DNA of 64,000 bases from Bacteriovoracaceae bacterium (GCA_947441615.1 CANEUH010000012.1:43073-107072); one strand, 5' to 3'. Shown: positions 52,789-62,708, numbered from the stretch's first letter. Notes: a model not told the origin generated them from the sequence alone. Made by a program: numbers and translations.

Positions 52789-55359
52789 ATGGCACCAAAA
52801 AATAAAAATGCTAAAGCAAACACCGAGTCTGGCATCGTTGCAGAATTACCTGGCGAGGTCGTGATTATTCCTATTGTGAATAGTCCTATTTTTCCAGGTA
52901 TGATCGCTCCGATTATTCTCTCTGAAGACAAATACACCCCAGAGCTTGATGGTTACTTAACTAAAAATAATTATGTGGCCCTGAATTTAGTAAAATTTAA
53001 AGATTTTGCTGAACAGGATACTATTCCACAAGAAATGGATGAGGATCAAATTGATTATGAAGCTGAAGAAGAGTCAGCAGGGTCCGAAGTTTCTGCAGAT
53101 TCTGTACCAAAGGGTATTACCCCAAAAGACATCTATAAGGTGGGTGTTCTTTGTAAAGTAATCAAGAAATTAAAACTACCAGATGGATCAGTAAATCTTC
53201 TTGTTCATGGAATGAAGAGATACCGTGCAGTTGAATACATATCAGAATCACCTCTACTTGTTGCAAAAACAGAAGTATTTAACGATATCCACGAACCTGA
53301 TGAGGAACTAGACGCTTACACCCGCTCTGTGATTAACCAGGTTAAAAAACTTTCTGAAATAAACCCCTATTTTAATGAAGAAATGAAGCTTGCCATGCTT
53401 AATTCTCCTTCGCCGGGTTCATTGGCAGATCTTGTAGCATTTGCACTATCATTGGATGTTCCTGAAGCTCAAGATTTCTTAGAAACCCTAATTGTAAAAA
53501 AACGATTCGCAAAACTTTTGGTTTATTTGAAGAGAGAAAAGGATGTTGCCGACATTCAGAAAAAAATAACGGATGAAGTAAACGACAAGGTTAATAAATA
53601 TCAGCGAGAATATTTTCTCCGTGAACAATTGAAAGTGATAAGAAATGAACTTGGCCTAGATGAAGACGACAAGGCCAAGGATATGAAGAAAATTAAAGAA
53701 TCTCTTGATGAGGGAGGTCTTCCAGAAGAAGCTAAAAAAGCTGCTTATGAAGAACTTGAAAGATTAGAGTCCATTCCTGATTCATCCCCAGAATATAATG
53801 TGACTAGAACCTATCTTAACTGGATGGTTCAGCTTCCTTGGAATAAAGCGAGCGATGACAAAGTAGATATTGAAGTTGCTAAGAAGATTCTTGAAAAAGA
53901 TCATTACGGTTTAGAAAAGCCTAAAGAACGAATCATGGAATTTTTAGCAGTAAGAAAACTGAAACCAGAATATGACGGAACAATTCTCTGCCTCGCTGGT
54001 CCTCCTGGAGTTGGTAAGACTTCACTAGGTCACTCTATTGCAAAAGCGTTGGGAAGAAAATTTTATCGCTTTTCACTAGGTGGAATGAAGGATGAGGCTG
54101 AAATTAAAGGTCACAGAAGAACTTACGTGGGTGCGATGCCTGGTAAAATCATCCAAGCGATTAAGCGAGTCGAAGTCAATAATCCTGTTATCATGCTCGA
54201 TGAGATAGATAAAATTGGTAAATCCTATCAAGGTGACCCTGCTTCCGCTTTACTTGAAGTGTTAGATCCTGAACAAAATAAAACGTTCATAGATAATTAT
54301 CTTGATGTGCCTTTTGACCTATCAAAAGTTCTTTTTATTGCGACTGCAAATTATGTTGGTGAAATTCCAGAGGCACTCCTCGATCGTATGGAGCTCATTG
54401 AACTCTCTGGTTATACAATTGAAGAAAAGCTATCTATCGCTACGAAGTGGGTTATCCCAAAACAACTTAAAAAACATGGCCTCACAACGAAAGAGTTCTC
54501 GCTAGGAACTCAGGTTTTAAAAGCTCTTGTATCTGATTATGCACGAGAACCGGGTGTGCGTGTGATGGAACAGATGGTTGCTAAACTTTGTCGTCGAGCA
54601 GCTCTTGAAAAAGTATCTAACAAACGCTTTAAAAAGTTTTCTCCAACAGTCACAGACTTAGAGAAAATTCTAGGAAGTAAAAGATTTGAGACTGATAAAG
54701 CTCAAAAACCTCTTCAGCCAGGAATTGTGACTGGTCTCGCTTGGACTTCCTTTGGTGGAGACATTCTCTTTGTTGAATCGATTCCCTTAAAAGGAAAAGG
54801 CTTCAAACTCACAGGCCAGCTTGGTGATGTGATGGGTGAATCGGCCAATCTTGCTTATAGTTATGTAAAAAGTATTCTTCAGACTCAGATTGCTGAAGAT
54901 CTAAAGAAGACTAAGCCTGCATCTAAAAAAGTCTCTAAGAAAATGGTTAATGTCACTCCTGGAGCTATTGTTCCTCCGGCACCAAATGCAGAGGAGGCAA
55001 CAGACTTCTTAGCGACACACGAAATTCACCTTCATTTACCTGCTGGGGCCACTCCAAAAGATGGACCTTCCGCGGGTATTACAATGGCCCTGGCCCTTTA
55101 TAGTCTTGCGACTCATCAGATGGTCAGAGGGGATGTTGCGATGACTGGAGAACTTAGTCTTACAGGCAAGGTTTTACCAGTTGGAGGAATTAAAGAAAAA
55201 GTTCTCGCTGCAAAACGAGCTGGAATCAAAGAAATTATTCTTCCATGGCAAAACGAGAAGGACTTAAAAGAAGTTCCAGATAGACACAGAAAGGGAATGC
55301 GCTTTCACCCAGTGAAGCATTTTGATGAAGTGTTGAAAATTGCTCTAAAGAGAAAATAG
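52789..55359 (+). CDS. lon: ATP-dependent protease Lon
   Basis: Cytoplasmic AAA+ serine protease that degrades damaged and regulatory proteins. It has the N-terminal substrate domain (about 17-230), the AAA+ module with GPPGVGKTSLGHSIAKALG (near 405) and VIMLDEIDKIG, and the protease domain with the catalytic Ser in PKDGPSAGI (about 762) and catalytic Lys in SLTGKVLPVGGIKEK. At 856 aa it is slightly longer than usual, because of an acidic insert in the N domain (about 80-107) and a Lys/Pro/Ala-rich insert just before the protease core (about 705-735). It ends at a bidirectional terminator shared with rpoZ. Confidence 0.96.
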   Translation: MAPKNKNAKANTESGIVAELPGEVVIIPIVNSPIFPGMIAPIILSEDKYTPELDGYLTKNNYVALNLVKFKDFAEQDTIPQEMDEDQIDYEAEEESAGSEVSADSVPKGITPKDIYKVGVLCKVIKKLKLPDGSVNLLVHGMKRYRAVEYISESPLLVAKTEVFNDIHEPDEELDAYTRSVINQVKKLSEINPYFNEEMKLAMLNSPSPGSLADLVAFALSLDVPEAQDFLETLIVKKRFAKLLVYLKREKDVADIQKKITDEVNDKVNKYQREYFLREQLKVIRNELGLDEDDKAKDMKKIKESLDEGGLPEEAKKAAYEELERLESIPDSSPEYNVTRTYLNWMVQLPWNKASDDKVDIEVAKKILEKDHYGLEKPKERIMEFLAVRKLKPEYDGTILCLAGPPGVGKTSLGHSIAKALGRKFYRFSLGGMKDEAEIKGHRRTYVGAMPGKIIQAIKRVEVNNPVIMLDEIDKIGKSYQGDPASALLEVLDPEQNKTFIDNYLDVPFDLSKVLFIATANYVGEIPEALLDRMELIELSGYTIEEKLSIATKWVIPKQLKKHGLTTKEFSLGTQVLKALVSDYAREPGVRVMEQMVAKLCRRAALEKVSNKRFKKFSPTVTDLEKILGSKRFETDKAQKPLQPGIVTGLAWTSFGGDILFVESIPLKGKGFKLTGQLGDVMGESANLAYSYVKSILQTQIAEDLKKTKPASKKVSKKMVNVTPGAIVPPAPNAEEATDFLATHEIHLHLPAGATPKDGPSAGITMALALYSLATHQMVRGDVAMTGELSLTGKVLPVGGIKEKVLAAKRAGIKEIILPWQNEKDLKEVPDRHRKGMRFHPVKHFDEVLKIALKRK

Positions 55360-55369
55360 AACTGAAAAT

Positions 55370-55397
55370 AAAAAAGCCACCGAAAGGTGGCTTTTTT
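55370..55397. terminator. Bidirectional terminator between lon and rpoZ
   Basis: AAAAAAGCCACC pairs with GGTGGCTTTTTT around a GAAA tetraloop. The A run on one side and the T run on the other let it stop both lon (forward) and rpoZ (reverse) transcripts. Confidence 0.93.
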
Positions 55398-55418
55398 ATT
55401 AGATCTTGTTTTAAAAAA

Positions 55419-55631
55419 TTAAAATTCGTCTGAGTCGTACTCTGATTTTACAGTGTGTTTCACTTTACCAGCAGCAATCTCTCTAAGTGCAGTTACAACT
55501 TCTTTGTTTTTGCTTTTAACTTGAGCATCATCACCTTCACGAAGCTGTTTCACGCGCTTAGCAGTTAAATGAACTAGCTCGTAACGATTTTCAACTTGCT
55601 CTAGACAATCTTCTACAGTGACTCGTGCCAT
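55419..55631 (-). CDS. rpoZ: RNA polymerase omega subunit
   Basis: Small subunit that aids RNA polymerase assembly and, in many proteobacteria, ppGpp response. The 70-aa product begins MARVTVEDCLEQVENRYELV and has the family core LTAKRVKQLREG and KEVVTALREIA. The N-terminal MARVTVEDC form is the one associated with the ppGpp site in E. coli. It has a good ribosome site (AGAGG) and its own consensus promoter, with a short leader. Confidence 0.96.
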   Translation of the reverse strand: MARVTVEDCLEQVENRYELVHLTAKRVKQLREGDDAQVKSKNKEVVTALREIAAGKVKHTVKSEYDSDEF

Positions 55632-55664
55632 GGAAATACCTCTTAAGGGAAATTAGAATCTTCA

Positions 55665-55693
55665 TTATTAGTGGATAACAGGAGTTATGTCAA
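55665..55693 (-). promoter_or_regulatory. Promoter of rpoZ
   Basis: On the reverse strand a perfect TTGACA (55693-55688) and TAATAA (55670-55665) are separated by 17 bases, about 34 bases before the rpoZ start codon. Confidence 0.72.
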
Positions 55694-55723
55694 AGCGGAA
55701 TTGTTGACGCCCCGCCCCTCCCC

Positions 55724-57565
55724 TTAGGCATACATGGCGTCAATTTCATCTTTGAATCTTTCCACAACTAGTTTTCTTTTAATTTTAAGTGATGGAGTAA
55801 GAAAGTTGTCTGTGCTGAACTCTTCCGTAATTATTGTGAATTTTTTAATGCTCTCAAATTGAGCAAGGTCCTGGTTGATCTCATCTATTTCTTTTTGAAT
55901 GATTTCCCTTACTTTTTCATGACGCGCAATATCCATCACAGAGCAGTCAGAGGGGAGCGCCAACTCTTCTAAGAGAGGAAGAAACCTTTCCTTCTCTATT
56001 CCCACGAGGCCCGTAAGGTAATTTCTCTGATCTCCAATAACGACTAGTTGAGAGATATGTGGGCGCGTCTTCGCCATATTTTCAATTTTCTGAGGAGCTA
56101 CATTTTTACCACCGCTGGTAATAATGATATCTTTTTTTCGGTCTGTTATTTTAAGGTAGCCTTCAGGGGTAAACTCACCAATATCACCTGAATAAAACCA
56201 GCCATCTTTAATGGAGGCAGCTGTGGCTTCGGGATTTTTGTAATATTCCTTAAGCATCGCCTCAGTTCTGATAAGAATTTCATTATCGAGACCAAACTTA
56301 AACTCCACATCTCCCATGGGCCTACCCACTGTACCTGGAACCTGTTTTGAAAGGGGATTGAGGCAGCATGGAGCAACAGTTTCCGTTAATCCATAGCCCT
56401 CTAGGATAGTTAGGTTAGCGTAGCGAAGAAATTTAATGATTTCTGGGGACAGTGGAGCTCCTCCTGAAACGAAGTAGCGTATTTTTCCACCGAAACGATT
56501 ATAAATTTTAGAGAAAACTATTTTGTTAGCGAGATTAAATTCTATGATTTCAGCTGCCGAAGGAGAAAGGTCTTTGTCTATTTTTGAAAAATATCTTTCG
56601 GCAATATTTATTGCCCACTTGAAGGCTTGCTTCTCAATGACACTTCCCTGTGAAATCTGTTCATTAACCTTAGCGTAAATTTTTTCAAAGATTCTTGGTA
56701 CAGCAACCATGATAGTGGGTTTAACGAGTGCTAGATTCTCAACTAGTTTTTCTAAGGATTCGGCATAAACAGCTTGCCATCCGAAAACCAGCGGCAGGAG
56801 TGAATCACAGCGACCAAGCACGTGAGATAGAGGCAAGAACACAAGAGTTTTATCGTTTGAGTTAAACGCCCCTTTAATCGTCGCATCAACATTCAGTAGC
56901 ATCGTGGTCATGGCGTGTTGAGTGATCACGGCCCCCTTAGGTTCACCAGTTGTTCCGGAGGTATAAATAATTGAAGCAAATTCTTCTGGTTGTTGGTTCT
57001 GAATATAATTTTCAAGTAAATCAGGATGAACGCTTAGTTCTTCTTTCCCAATTCGTTGAAGTTCTTTGAATGAAAAGTATGGGCATACATTTCGAAACTT
57101 TTTTAATGTTTCTTCTGAAAGATCTTGTAATGAGATGATGGCCTTTATATTGGTTAATTTTCCAATAATCGGGAAAATTTTCTCCATTTGCTTATCATTT
57201 TCAACAATAAGAATGGAGCTATCTGAGTGTTGAAAAATATATTCAACCTCAGGTGATAAATAACTAGGATAAATGGGAATGAGGCAACATCGAGAGAGCA
57301 TCGTTGCCATGTCGAGTAAGTGCCATTCTTTGCAGGTTTGAGCAAGTATGGCAATTTTATCGCCAACGTTAATTCCCACTTTGTGAAGACCAGCGACGAG
57401 AACTTCAATTGTATTTTTATATTCTACAAATGTTAAACTTTTAACTTCTTTATTTTCAATCCAACCGATAGCGAATTTATCTGGAGATTTTTGAATTCTT
57501 TGCTTAAACAATCTTCCAATTGTTTTTGTACCTTTTAACACCCAGTAGTCCTTTTGTTTTAGCAC
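55724..57565 (-). CDS. Long-chain acyl-CoA synthetase (AMP-forming)
   Basis: Activates fatty acids to acyl-CoA for breakdown or membrane lipid synthesis. ANL-superfamily motifs: the phosphate loop YTSGTTGEPKGA (about 198-209), GYGLTET (about 390-396), the hinge region YSGDIGEFTPEGYLKITDRKKD (about 455-476) and the C-terminal Lys region LKIKRK. At 613 aa it matches FadD15-type long-chain enzymes of bacteria with an N-terminal KGTKTIGRLFKQR. The start is GTG at 57565. Which fatty acids it uses is not visible. Confidence 0.93.
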   Translation of the reverse strand: MLKQKDYWVLKGTKTIGRLFKQRIQKSPDKFAIGWIENKEVKSLTFVEYKNTIEVLVAGLHKVGINVGDKIAILAQTCKEWHLLDMATMLSRCCLIPIYPSYLSPEVEYIFQHSDSSILIVENDKQMEKIFPIIGKLTNIKAIISLQDLSEETLKKFRNVCPYFSFKELQRIGKEELSVHPDLLENYIQNQQPEEFASIIYTSGTTGEPKGAVITQHAMTTMLLNVDATIKGAFNSNDKTLVFLPLSHVLGRCDSLLPLVFGWQAVYAESLEKLVENLALVKPTIMVAVPRIFEKIYAKVNEQISQGSVIEKQAFKWAINIAERYFSKIDKDLSPSAAEIIEFNLANKIVFSKIYNRFGGKIRYFVSGGAPLSPEIIKFLRYANLTILEGYGLTETVAPCCLNPLSKQVPGTVGRPMGDVEFKFGLDNEILIRTEAMLKEYYKNPEATAASIKDGWFYSGDIGEFTPEGYLKITDRKKDIIITSGGKNVAPQKIENMAKTRPHISQLVVIGDQRNYLTGLVGIEKERFLPLLEELALPSDCSVMDIARHEKVREIIQKEIDEINQDLAQFESIKKFTIITEEFSTDNFLTPSLKIKRKLVVERFKDEIDAMYA

Positions 57566-57638
57566 AGCAATAACTTTTAAATAAAATCAAAAGTTTTCAA
57601 CCCATCTACACTGGCCTGATATTTTCATATCGGAAGAC

Positions 57639-57899
57639 ATGAATACGGTCATTATAGTTTCTAAATGTTTACGAGTCACTAAATTCACTTTTGATAAAAA
57701 AAAGTTTCAGTTCCATTTTAGAGGTGTTTTTGTTGGTAACAAAATAAGAAAAGTCGAATTAATTGGACCGAGTGGCCTTAATATCAAAAAAGATGAAGAG
57801 TACATTCTCTATGTCAAAATTGTCACATTAGATAATGGCATAATGAAAGGACTGATTTTGAAGAGTCGAGACCTAGAAGAATGCAAGGATCGGTCTTAA
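57639..57899 (+). CDS. Small protein of unknown function, 86 aa
   Basis: Not recognised. A basic, beta-rich protein with no signal peptide; the pattern FHFRGVFVGNKIRKVELIGPSG and YILYVKIVTLDNGIMKG suggests an OB-like or SH3-like small barrel. It stands alone on the forward strand between two reverse-strand genes and overlaps the next by four bases at the stops. I see no strong promoter or ribosome site, so confidence in expression is moderate. Confidence 0.6.
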   Translation: MNTVIIVSKCLRVTKFTFDKKKFQFHFRGVFVGNKIRKVELIGPSGLNIKKDEEYILYVKIVTLDNGIMKGLILKSRDLEECKDRS

Positions 57900-58279
57900 T
57901 CAACGTTAATTGCGACGTGATCCCCAATCATAAATTGGTTAAGTTCAAAAATAGGAACATCTTCTTTCTCATATGAATTAACCATCGCGATAGCAGCATC
58001 TGTAGAAGAGTGAAGAACTTTTAATTCACCAATTTTTACTTTGTAATTGACACGCTTTTTATTGTCGTAAGGATTTTGAATAGAAATAATCCTAAACACA
58101 TCGAGGATACTATCTTTTTTTATTCCTTGAGAGGCTCCTAAATTGACGTAATAGTTTTTTCTAACGACTTCATTATCAAAACCCATAGGAAGATCTTGGG
58201 CCATACTGAAAATGACATAGGATCTAGCAAAAGTGATTTGCGTAATAGTAAGAGATAAGAGAATGACTAAAAGTTTCAT
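57896..58279 (-). CDS. Small secreted protein, unknown function
   Basis: A signal peptide (1-18, cleaved near FARS) is followed by a beta-rich domain of about 108 residues. The pattern YYVNLGASQGIKKDSILDVFR then VKIGELKVLHSSTDAAIAMV resembles the C-terminal OB-type domain of FlgT and similar envelope proteins, in which the G-[IV]-x-x-G/D turn and the I-G-x-[IL] strand recur. The match is by pattern only. It is likely periplasmic, perhaps flagellar or envelope associated. Confidence 0.75.
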   Translation of the reverse strand: MKLLVILLSLTITQITFARSYVIFSMAQDLPMGFDNEVVRKNYYVNLGASQGIKKDSILDVFRIISIQNPYDNKKRVNYKVKIGELKVLHSSTDAAIAMVNSYEKEDVPIFELNQFMIGDHVAINVD

Positions 58280-58342
58280 TGGATCCTCGCAGGTCTATCC
58301 AAGAGACTTATCGACAATAAAGAGAAGAAGTTTATAAAAATG

Positions 58343-58371
58343 AAAAAACCACGACACCTGAGTGTCGTGGT
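58343..58371 (-). terminator. Intrinsic terminator of the alaS-SBP unit
   Basis: ACCACGACAC (58348-58357) pairs with GTGTCGTGGT (58362-58371) around a 4-base loop. Read on the reverse strand it ends in six T residues, 12 bases after the stop of the solute-binding protein gene. Confidence 0.92.
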
Positions 58372-58383
58372 CGGGAATAGAGG

Positions 58384-60099
58384 CTATTTGCCACTAAGTT
58401 TAAGGTATTTAATGTTGTTATAGATGATGTCAGAGTACCTGAAGTTTTTTAAGTGATCGTGATAAAGGATGTAGTTCCTGGCATAATACTGCATAGACCA
58501 AGGAAGATCCCTATGAATCATCTCTTCCATTTTTTTCATTAATTCAAATTTTCGATCTCCATCCTCAAGTTCACGTAATTCATTATACATTTTATCATAT
58601 TCCGGATTTGAGTACTGGGAGGTGTTTGGTCCCGGTGATAAGTTTGACGTTGTTAATAATTGGAGAACATTTTCAGAATCAGGGTAATCAAGGACCCATC
58701 CTCCTTGCCAAAATTGAAGCTCTCCATTACGAGATTTCTCCAGGAAAGCTGGAAAGGTGTTGATCCTGACTTCAACTTCAATGCCAATATTTCTCAATTC
58801 TTGTTGGATAAATTCTCCCATCTGCCGTTTTCTTGTATCAGTTCCTCTGACATCGAAAAACAATTTCGGAAGTCCTTTACCCTCTGGATAACCAGCTTTT
58901 TTTAAAAAATCTTTAGCGAGAAGAAGATCATACTTATAAGGAAGATCTGTCGATGGAGAGTAACCAGCAACGCCTGGTGGGTAAATAGAGTTAGCTTTTT
59001 GAGCGATATTATATGTGAATAACTCAATGTACTTATCAATGTTCACGCCGTGAGCAATGGCCTTTCGCAAATTCAGATTTTTACCAAAGATCTGATCCTT
59101 CATATTGAATGCAATCCACCAGTAAATGAGGGTGGGTGAAGCTTGAAGATGAATATTGTTTTTAGTGATCTCTGGCTTTAATTTTCCATCTTGGTTTAGT
59201 GCCAGTGGATATTGATCTTTAGTTAGGTTAACTAAGTCTATTTTTTTAGACATAAAGTTTAACCACTCTGTTTGAGTTTCTTCAATGACTGAAATTCGAA
59301 TGTTTTTCACGAATGGTAATTTTGCTCCTGCATCCTTTAGGAGAGTGTTTTCGTGAGCGAAACGATCACCTTGAGAAGGATAAACACTTGAACTATAGGC
59401 TTCATTCTTTTTGAGAGTCACTTCCTGAGAAGGATTGTAGTTCGTAATGATATAAGGACCTGTGCCAACAAATTTTTGCCTTAGATCATTTTGAGTCGCT
59501 CTAATGGCCTCTTCTGGAACGGGAGACGTAAATGTCATTGCCATCGCCCAAAGAAGTTGTGGGTAAGGACGTATGAGTTCAATCACGAGAGTATGATCAT
59601 CAGGGGCGCTGACACCTGGGATGGCTTCTTTGAAAAAGAGATTTAAGTCTATTTCTACTTTATCTCTCCATTCATTAATTCCTTTGATTTTTTGATCAAC
59701 GAGAAAAAAACCTTGAGAGCGCGTGCCCTTAAAAGCTAGGCGCTTAATTTCATTCACAAAGTCCTGCGATTTTACTTCACGGCCCTTAGGGATAATGTCT
59801 GAGTCCTGATATTTAATCCCTTTTTTAATCTTAAAGGTATATTTCAAGCGATTGTTAGAAATCTCAGGAAATCCCTCTGCGAGAAGTGGTCTCAAAGTGT
59901 AGGGGCGCTTAAGGTATTCAATCTCGTAGAGTGGCTCATACACTTGTGCCAAAGGAACATAGCAAACAGTATCGTAACAATTTGCTGGATCTAGGGTTGA
60001 GATATCACTTGGTATAGAGAGATTAATCTGATCACTTCGATTAGCGTTCTTCGTACAACTTAAAAAAAGAGCTAGAAAAGAGATGAGAAGCCAATTCAT
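58384..60099 (-). CDS. Oligopeptide-type ABC transporter substrate-binding lipoprotein
   Basis: Family 5 extracellular solute-binding protein (OppA/DppA type). The signal peptide ends in a lipobox, LFLSC with Cys15, so it is lipid-anchored. Family features are LSIPSDISTLDPANCYDTV at the mature N-terminus, FKIKKGIKYQDSDI, GTGPYIITNYNPSQEVTLKKN and LRKAIAHGVNID. At 571 aa it is normal. No permease or ATPase genes are adjacent; instead the start overlaps the end of alaS by four bases, an unusual pairing. It may capture peptides from digested prey, or recycle cell-wall peptides. Confidence 0.93.
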   Translation of the reverse strand: MNWLLISFLALFLSCTKNANRSDQINLSIPSDISTLDPANCYDTVCYVPLAQVYEPLYEIEYLKRPYTLRPLLAEGFPEISNNRLKYTFKIKKGIKYQDSDIIPKGREVKSQDFVNEIKRLAFKGTRSQGFFLVDQKIKGINEWRDKVEIDLNLFFKEAIPGVSAPDDHTLVIELIRPYPQLLWAMAMTFTSPVPEEAIRATQNDLRQKFVGTGPYIITNYNPSQEVTLKKNEAYSSSVYPSQGDRFAHENTLLKDAGAKLPFVKNIRISVIEETQTEWLNFMSKKIDLVNLTKDQYPLALNQDGKLKPEITKNNIHLQASPTLIYWWIAFNMKDQIFGKNLNLRKAIAHGVNIDKYIELFTYNIAQKANSIYPPGVAGYSPSTDLPYKYDLLLAKDFLKKAGYPEGKGLPKLFFDVRGTDTRKRQMGEFIQQELRNIGIEVEVRINTFPAFLEKSRNGELQFWQGGWVLDYPDSENVLQLLTTSNLSPGPNTSQYSNPEYDKMYNELRELEDGDRKFELMKKMEEMIHRDLPWSMQYYARNYILYHDHLKNFRYSDIIYNNIKYLKLSGK

Positions 60100-62708
60100 T
60101 TTAAAAGTCCTTCAATAGCTTTAATAAGTTCTTGGGTCTTAGAGGCGTCTCCTGAACCTTGGGCATTATCGGGTTTACCGCCACCCCTACCATTTACGAT
60201 AGGCATGACTTGTTTTAAGACAGCAGAGCAATCAACACTCGCATTGGTGCGATTCGTTTTCATAATAAAAGAAACTTTGTCCGCATCAACTGCATAAAGG
60301 AAAAGAACGCCCTTCGGAAATTTATCAACGAAAATATCACCAAGTTTTCTCATATTGCCTTGATCTGCAGATGGGGCCTTGGCCACAGTGAGGGTGAGTC
60401 CATCTTTAACCGGAAGAACTGAGTTAAATAAATTCTGTGATTCAAAGACTTGTAATTTATCATTTAGGTTTTCTATCTGCTTCACTTTATCTTTTAGATC
60501 TCCCTGAAGAGCGGAGAGTTTTTCAAGCACTCTTTCTTCCTTAACAGCAAAGGCTTTTTCAACTTCAGTGAGGATTTTTGAACGATGAAGAAGATAATCA
60601 ATAGCATTGGTTGAAGTGATGGCCTCAATTCTTCTCACTCCTGAAGCGAGAGACGTTTCAACTAGAATTTTAAAGAGACCTATTTCTTTTGTGTTTTGCA
60701 CATGAGTTCCACCACAAAGTTCACATGAGAAATCTCCCATCGTAAGTACTCGAACGCGGTCACCATACTTCTCACCAAAAAGGGCCATGGCCCCTTTTTT
60801 AGTCGCTTCATCTTTTGTCATTTGAGCGGCATTCACGGGAAGTGAACTTAAAACGGCAGCATTCACAAGTTCTTCAACCTTAGAAATATCCTCAGCTTTA
60901 AGGGCTTCTGAGTGAGTAAAGTCAAAACGCAGACGATCTGGACCAACTGATGAACCAGCTTGCTTTACGTGAGGTCCTAAAACTTTTATAAGTGCTGATT
61001 GAAGAAGGTGAGTAGCCGAGTGATTGCGCTTTGTCAGTTCTCTTTCTTCTTGATTTACTTTTAGAGTGTAACTATCTCCCACAATTAATGCATCGGCGTC
61101 GGAAGAGAGATGAACATGAAGACCATCAACAGGTTTTTGAGTGTCTGTAATGGTAGCAAGCTTTCCTTCTGTTGAATAAATTTCACCTTTATCCCCAACT
61201 TGACCACCACCTTCACCGTAAAATGGTGTTTGATCGAAAATGAGGTAAAACTGCCCATCAATTTCTTCTTTGGCCAAGAGTTTAGCTTTTGTCTGTATTT
61301 CATCGTAACCAGAAAAATTCGTTTCACCGAATTTTTCTTTAATTCCGTAGAATACTTTGACGTTATCTTCCTGAACTTTAAATTTAGAATTTTTCTTTGA
61401 GAGCTCTTTTTGTTTTGCCATGGCCTCTTCAAAGCCCTTGGTGTCTAATTCTAGATTTTTTTCTCTAAGAATCACTTCTGTTAAATCGAGTGGAAATCCA
61501 AAAGTATCATAAAGCTTAAAAGCAACTTCTCCTGGAAGTTTTTCACCTTTTTTTAGTTTTGTTAGTTCTTCGCCAATAAGTGCAAGTCCTGTGTCTAGGG
61601 TCTTTCTGAATTTTTCTTCTTCAAGCTTTAATAGCTTTTCAGCGAGAGCAACATTACTTGCATTATCTGTGTATTCAACTCCAAGGGATTCAACCACGGC
61701 CGGAATAAGTTTGTAGAAACTCACGTCCTTTAGGCCCAGAAGTGATAAGTGACGAACAGCTCGGCGGATGATTCTACGAAGAACATATCCACGTCCATCA
61801 TTTGAAGGGATCACGCCGTCAGTGATAAGCATTGTGCAAGAACGTATGTGATCTGCCACAACACGAAATGAAGCTTTTTCATCTTCAGAGTTTGTTGTGT
61901 AGTAATCTTTCCCTGAAAGTTTACCAATGAGCTTCATGATGGGCTCAAAAATATCTGTATCGTAATTAAAGTATTTTCCTTGGACGACTGCAGTTACTCT
62001 TTCAAGGCCTGCTCCCGTATCGACTGACGGCTTGGGAAGAAGTTTTCGGTTAATCTCGTTACCTTCTTTGTATTTTTCATACTGCATGAAAACAAGGTTC
62101 CAGATTTCAACGTATCTACCTTCATCATCAATTTCTTGATGACCAGCTGGAACACCTGTTGATTTCTCTGGGCCATGGTCAAAGAAGATTTCTGTGCAAG
62201 GTCCACAAGGACCAACATCACCCATTTCCCAGAAATTGGATTTGTCTCCGAGTTTGAATATTTTTTCCCGAGGGACACCCATTTCATTATGCCAAATCTC
62301 TAATGCCTCATCATCTGAGTCATGAACAGTAACAAGAAGTTTTTCTTTAGGAATTTTTAAATCAACCGTTAATAGTTCCCAGGCAAATCGTATCGCATCT
62401 TTTTTGAAATAATCACCGAATGAAAAGTTCCCGAGCATTTCAAAAAAAGTGTGGTGACGAGCTGTAAAACCCACGTTTTCAAGATCGTTATGTTTTCCGC
62501 CCGCGCGTACACATTTCTGAATGGTGACGGCACGACGATTTGTAGGGTTTGCTTTGCCGGTGAAGAAATCTTTAAATTGGTTCATCCCAGCATTCGCAAA
62601 TAAAAGTGTTGGATCGTTGTGTGGGACAAGGCTTGATGACTTGTGTTTTTCGTGTCCGTTTCGGATGAAATAACTAGAAAATGCATTACGAATTTCTTGA
62701 GCTCGCAT
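60096..62708 (-). CDS. alaS: Alanyl-tRNA synthetase
   Basis: Charges tRNA-Ala. The class II catalytic core at the N-terminus has RHHTFFEMLGNFSFGDYFK (about 84-103) and GPCGPCTEIFFD. The editing domain has the metal site HSATH (about 557-561) and CELCGGTH further on. The C-terminal DHHA1/C-Ala domain ends in GRGGGKPDNAQGSG. At 870 aa it is full length. The start at 62708 is preceded by AGAGGA. Alanine charging also supplies the tRNA used by RqcH-type tailing, although the two genes lie far apart here. Confidence 0.97.
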   Translation of the reverse strand: MRAQEIRNAFSSYFIRNGHEKHKSSSLVPHNDPTLLFANAGMNQFKDFFTGKANPTNRRAVTIQKCVRAGGKHNDLENVGFTARHHTFFEMLGNFSFGDYFKKDAIRFAWELLTVDLKIPKEKLLVTVHDSDDEALEIWHNEMGVPREKIFKLGDKSNFWEMGDVGPCGPCTEIFFDHGPEKSTGVPAGHQEIDDEGRYVEIWNLVFMQYEKYKEGNEINRKLLPKPSVDTGAGLERVTAVVQGKYFNYDTDIFEPIMKLIGKLSGKDYYTTNSEDEKASFRVVADHIRSCTMLITDGVIPSNDGRGYVLRRIIRRAVRHLSLLGLKDVSFYKLIPAVVESLGVEYTDNASNVALAEKLLKLEEEKFRKTLDTGLALIGEELTKLKKGEKLPGEVAFKLYDTFGFPLDLTEVILREKNLELDTKGFEEAMAKQKELSKKNSKFKVQEDNVKVFYGIKEKFGETNFSGYDEIQTKAKLLAKEEIDGQFYLIFDQTPFYGEGGGQVGDKGEIYSTEGKLATITDTQKPVDGLHVHLSSDADALIVGDSYTLKVNQEERELTKRNHSATHLLQSALIKVLGPHVKQAGSSVGPDRLRFDFTHSEALKAEDISKVEELVNAAVLSSLPVNAAQMTKDEATKKGAMALFGEKYGDRVRVLTMGDFSCELCGGTHVQNTKEIGLFKILVETSLASGVRRIEAITSTNAIDYLLHRSKILTEVEKAFAVKEERVLEKLSALQGDLKDKVKQIENLNDKLQVFESQNLFNSVLPVKDGLTLTVAKAPSADQGNMRKLGDIFVDKFPKGVLFLYAVDADKVSFIMKTNRTNASVDCSAVLKQVMPIVNGRGGGKPDNAQGSGDASKTQELIKAIEGLLK

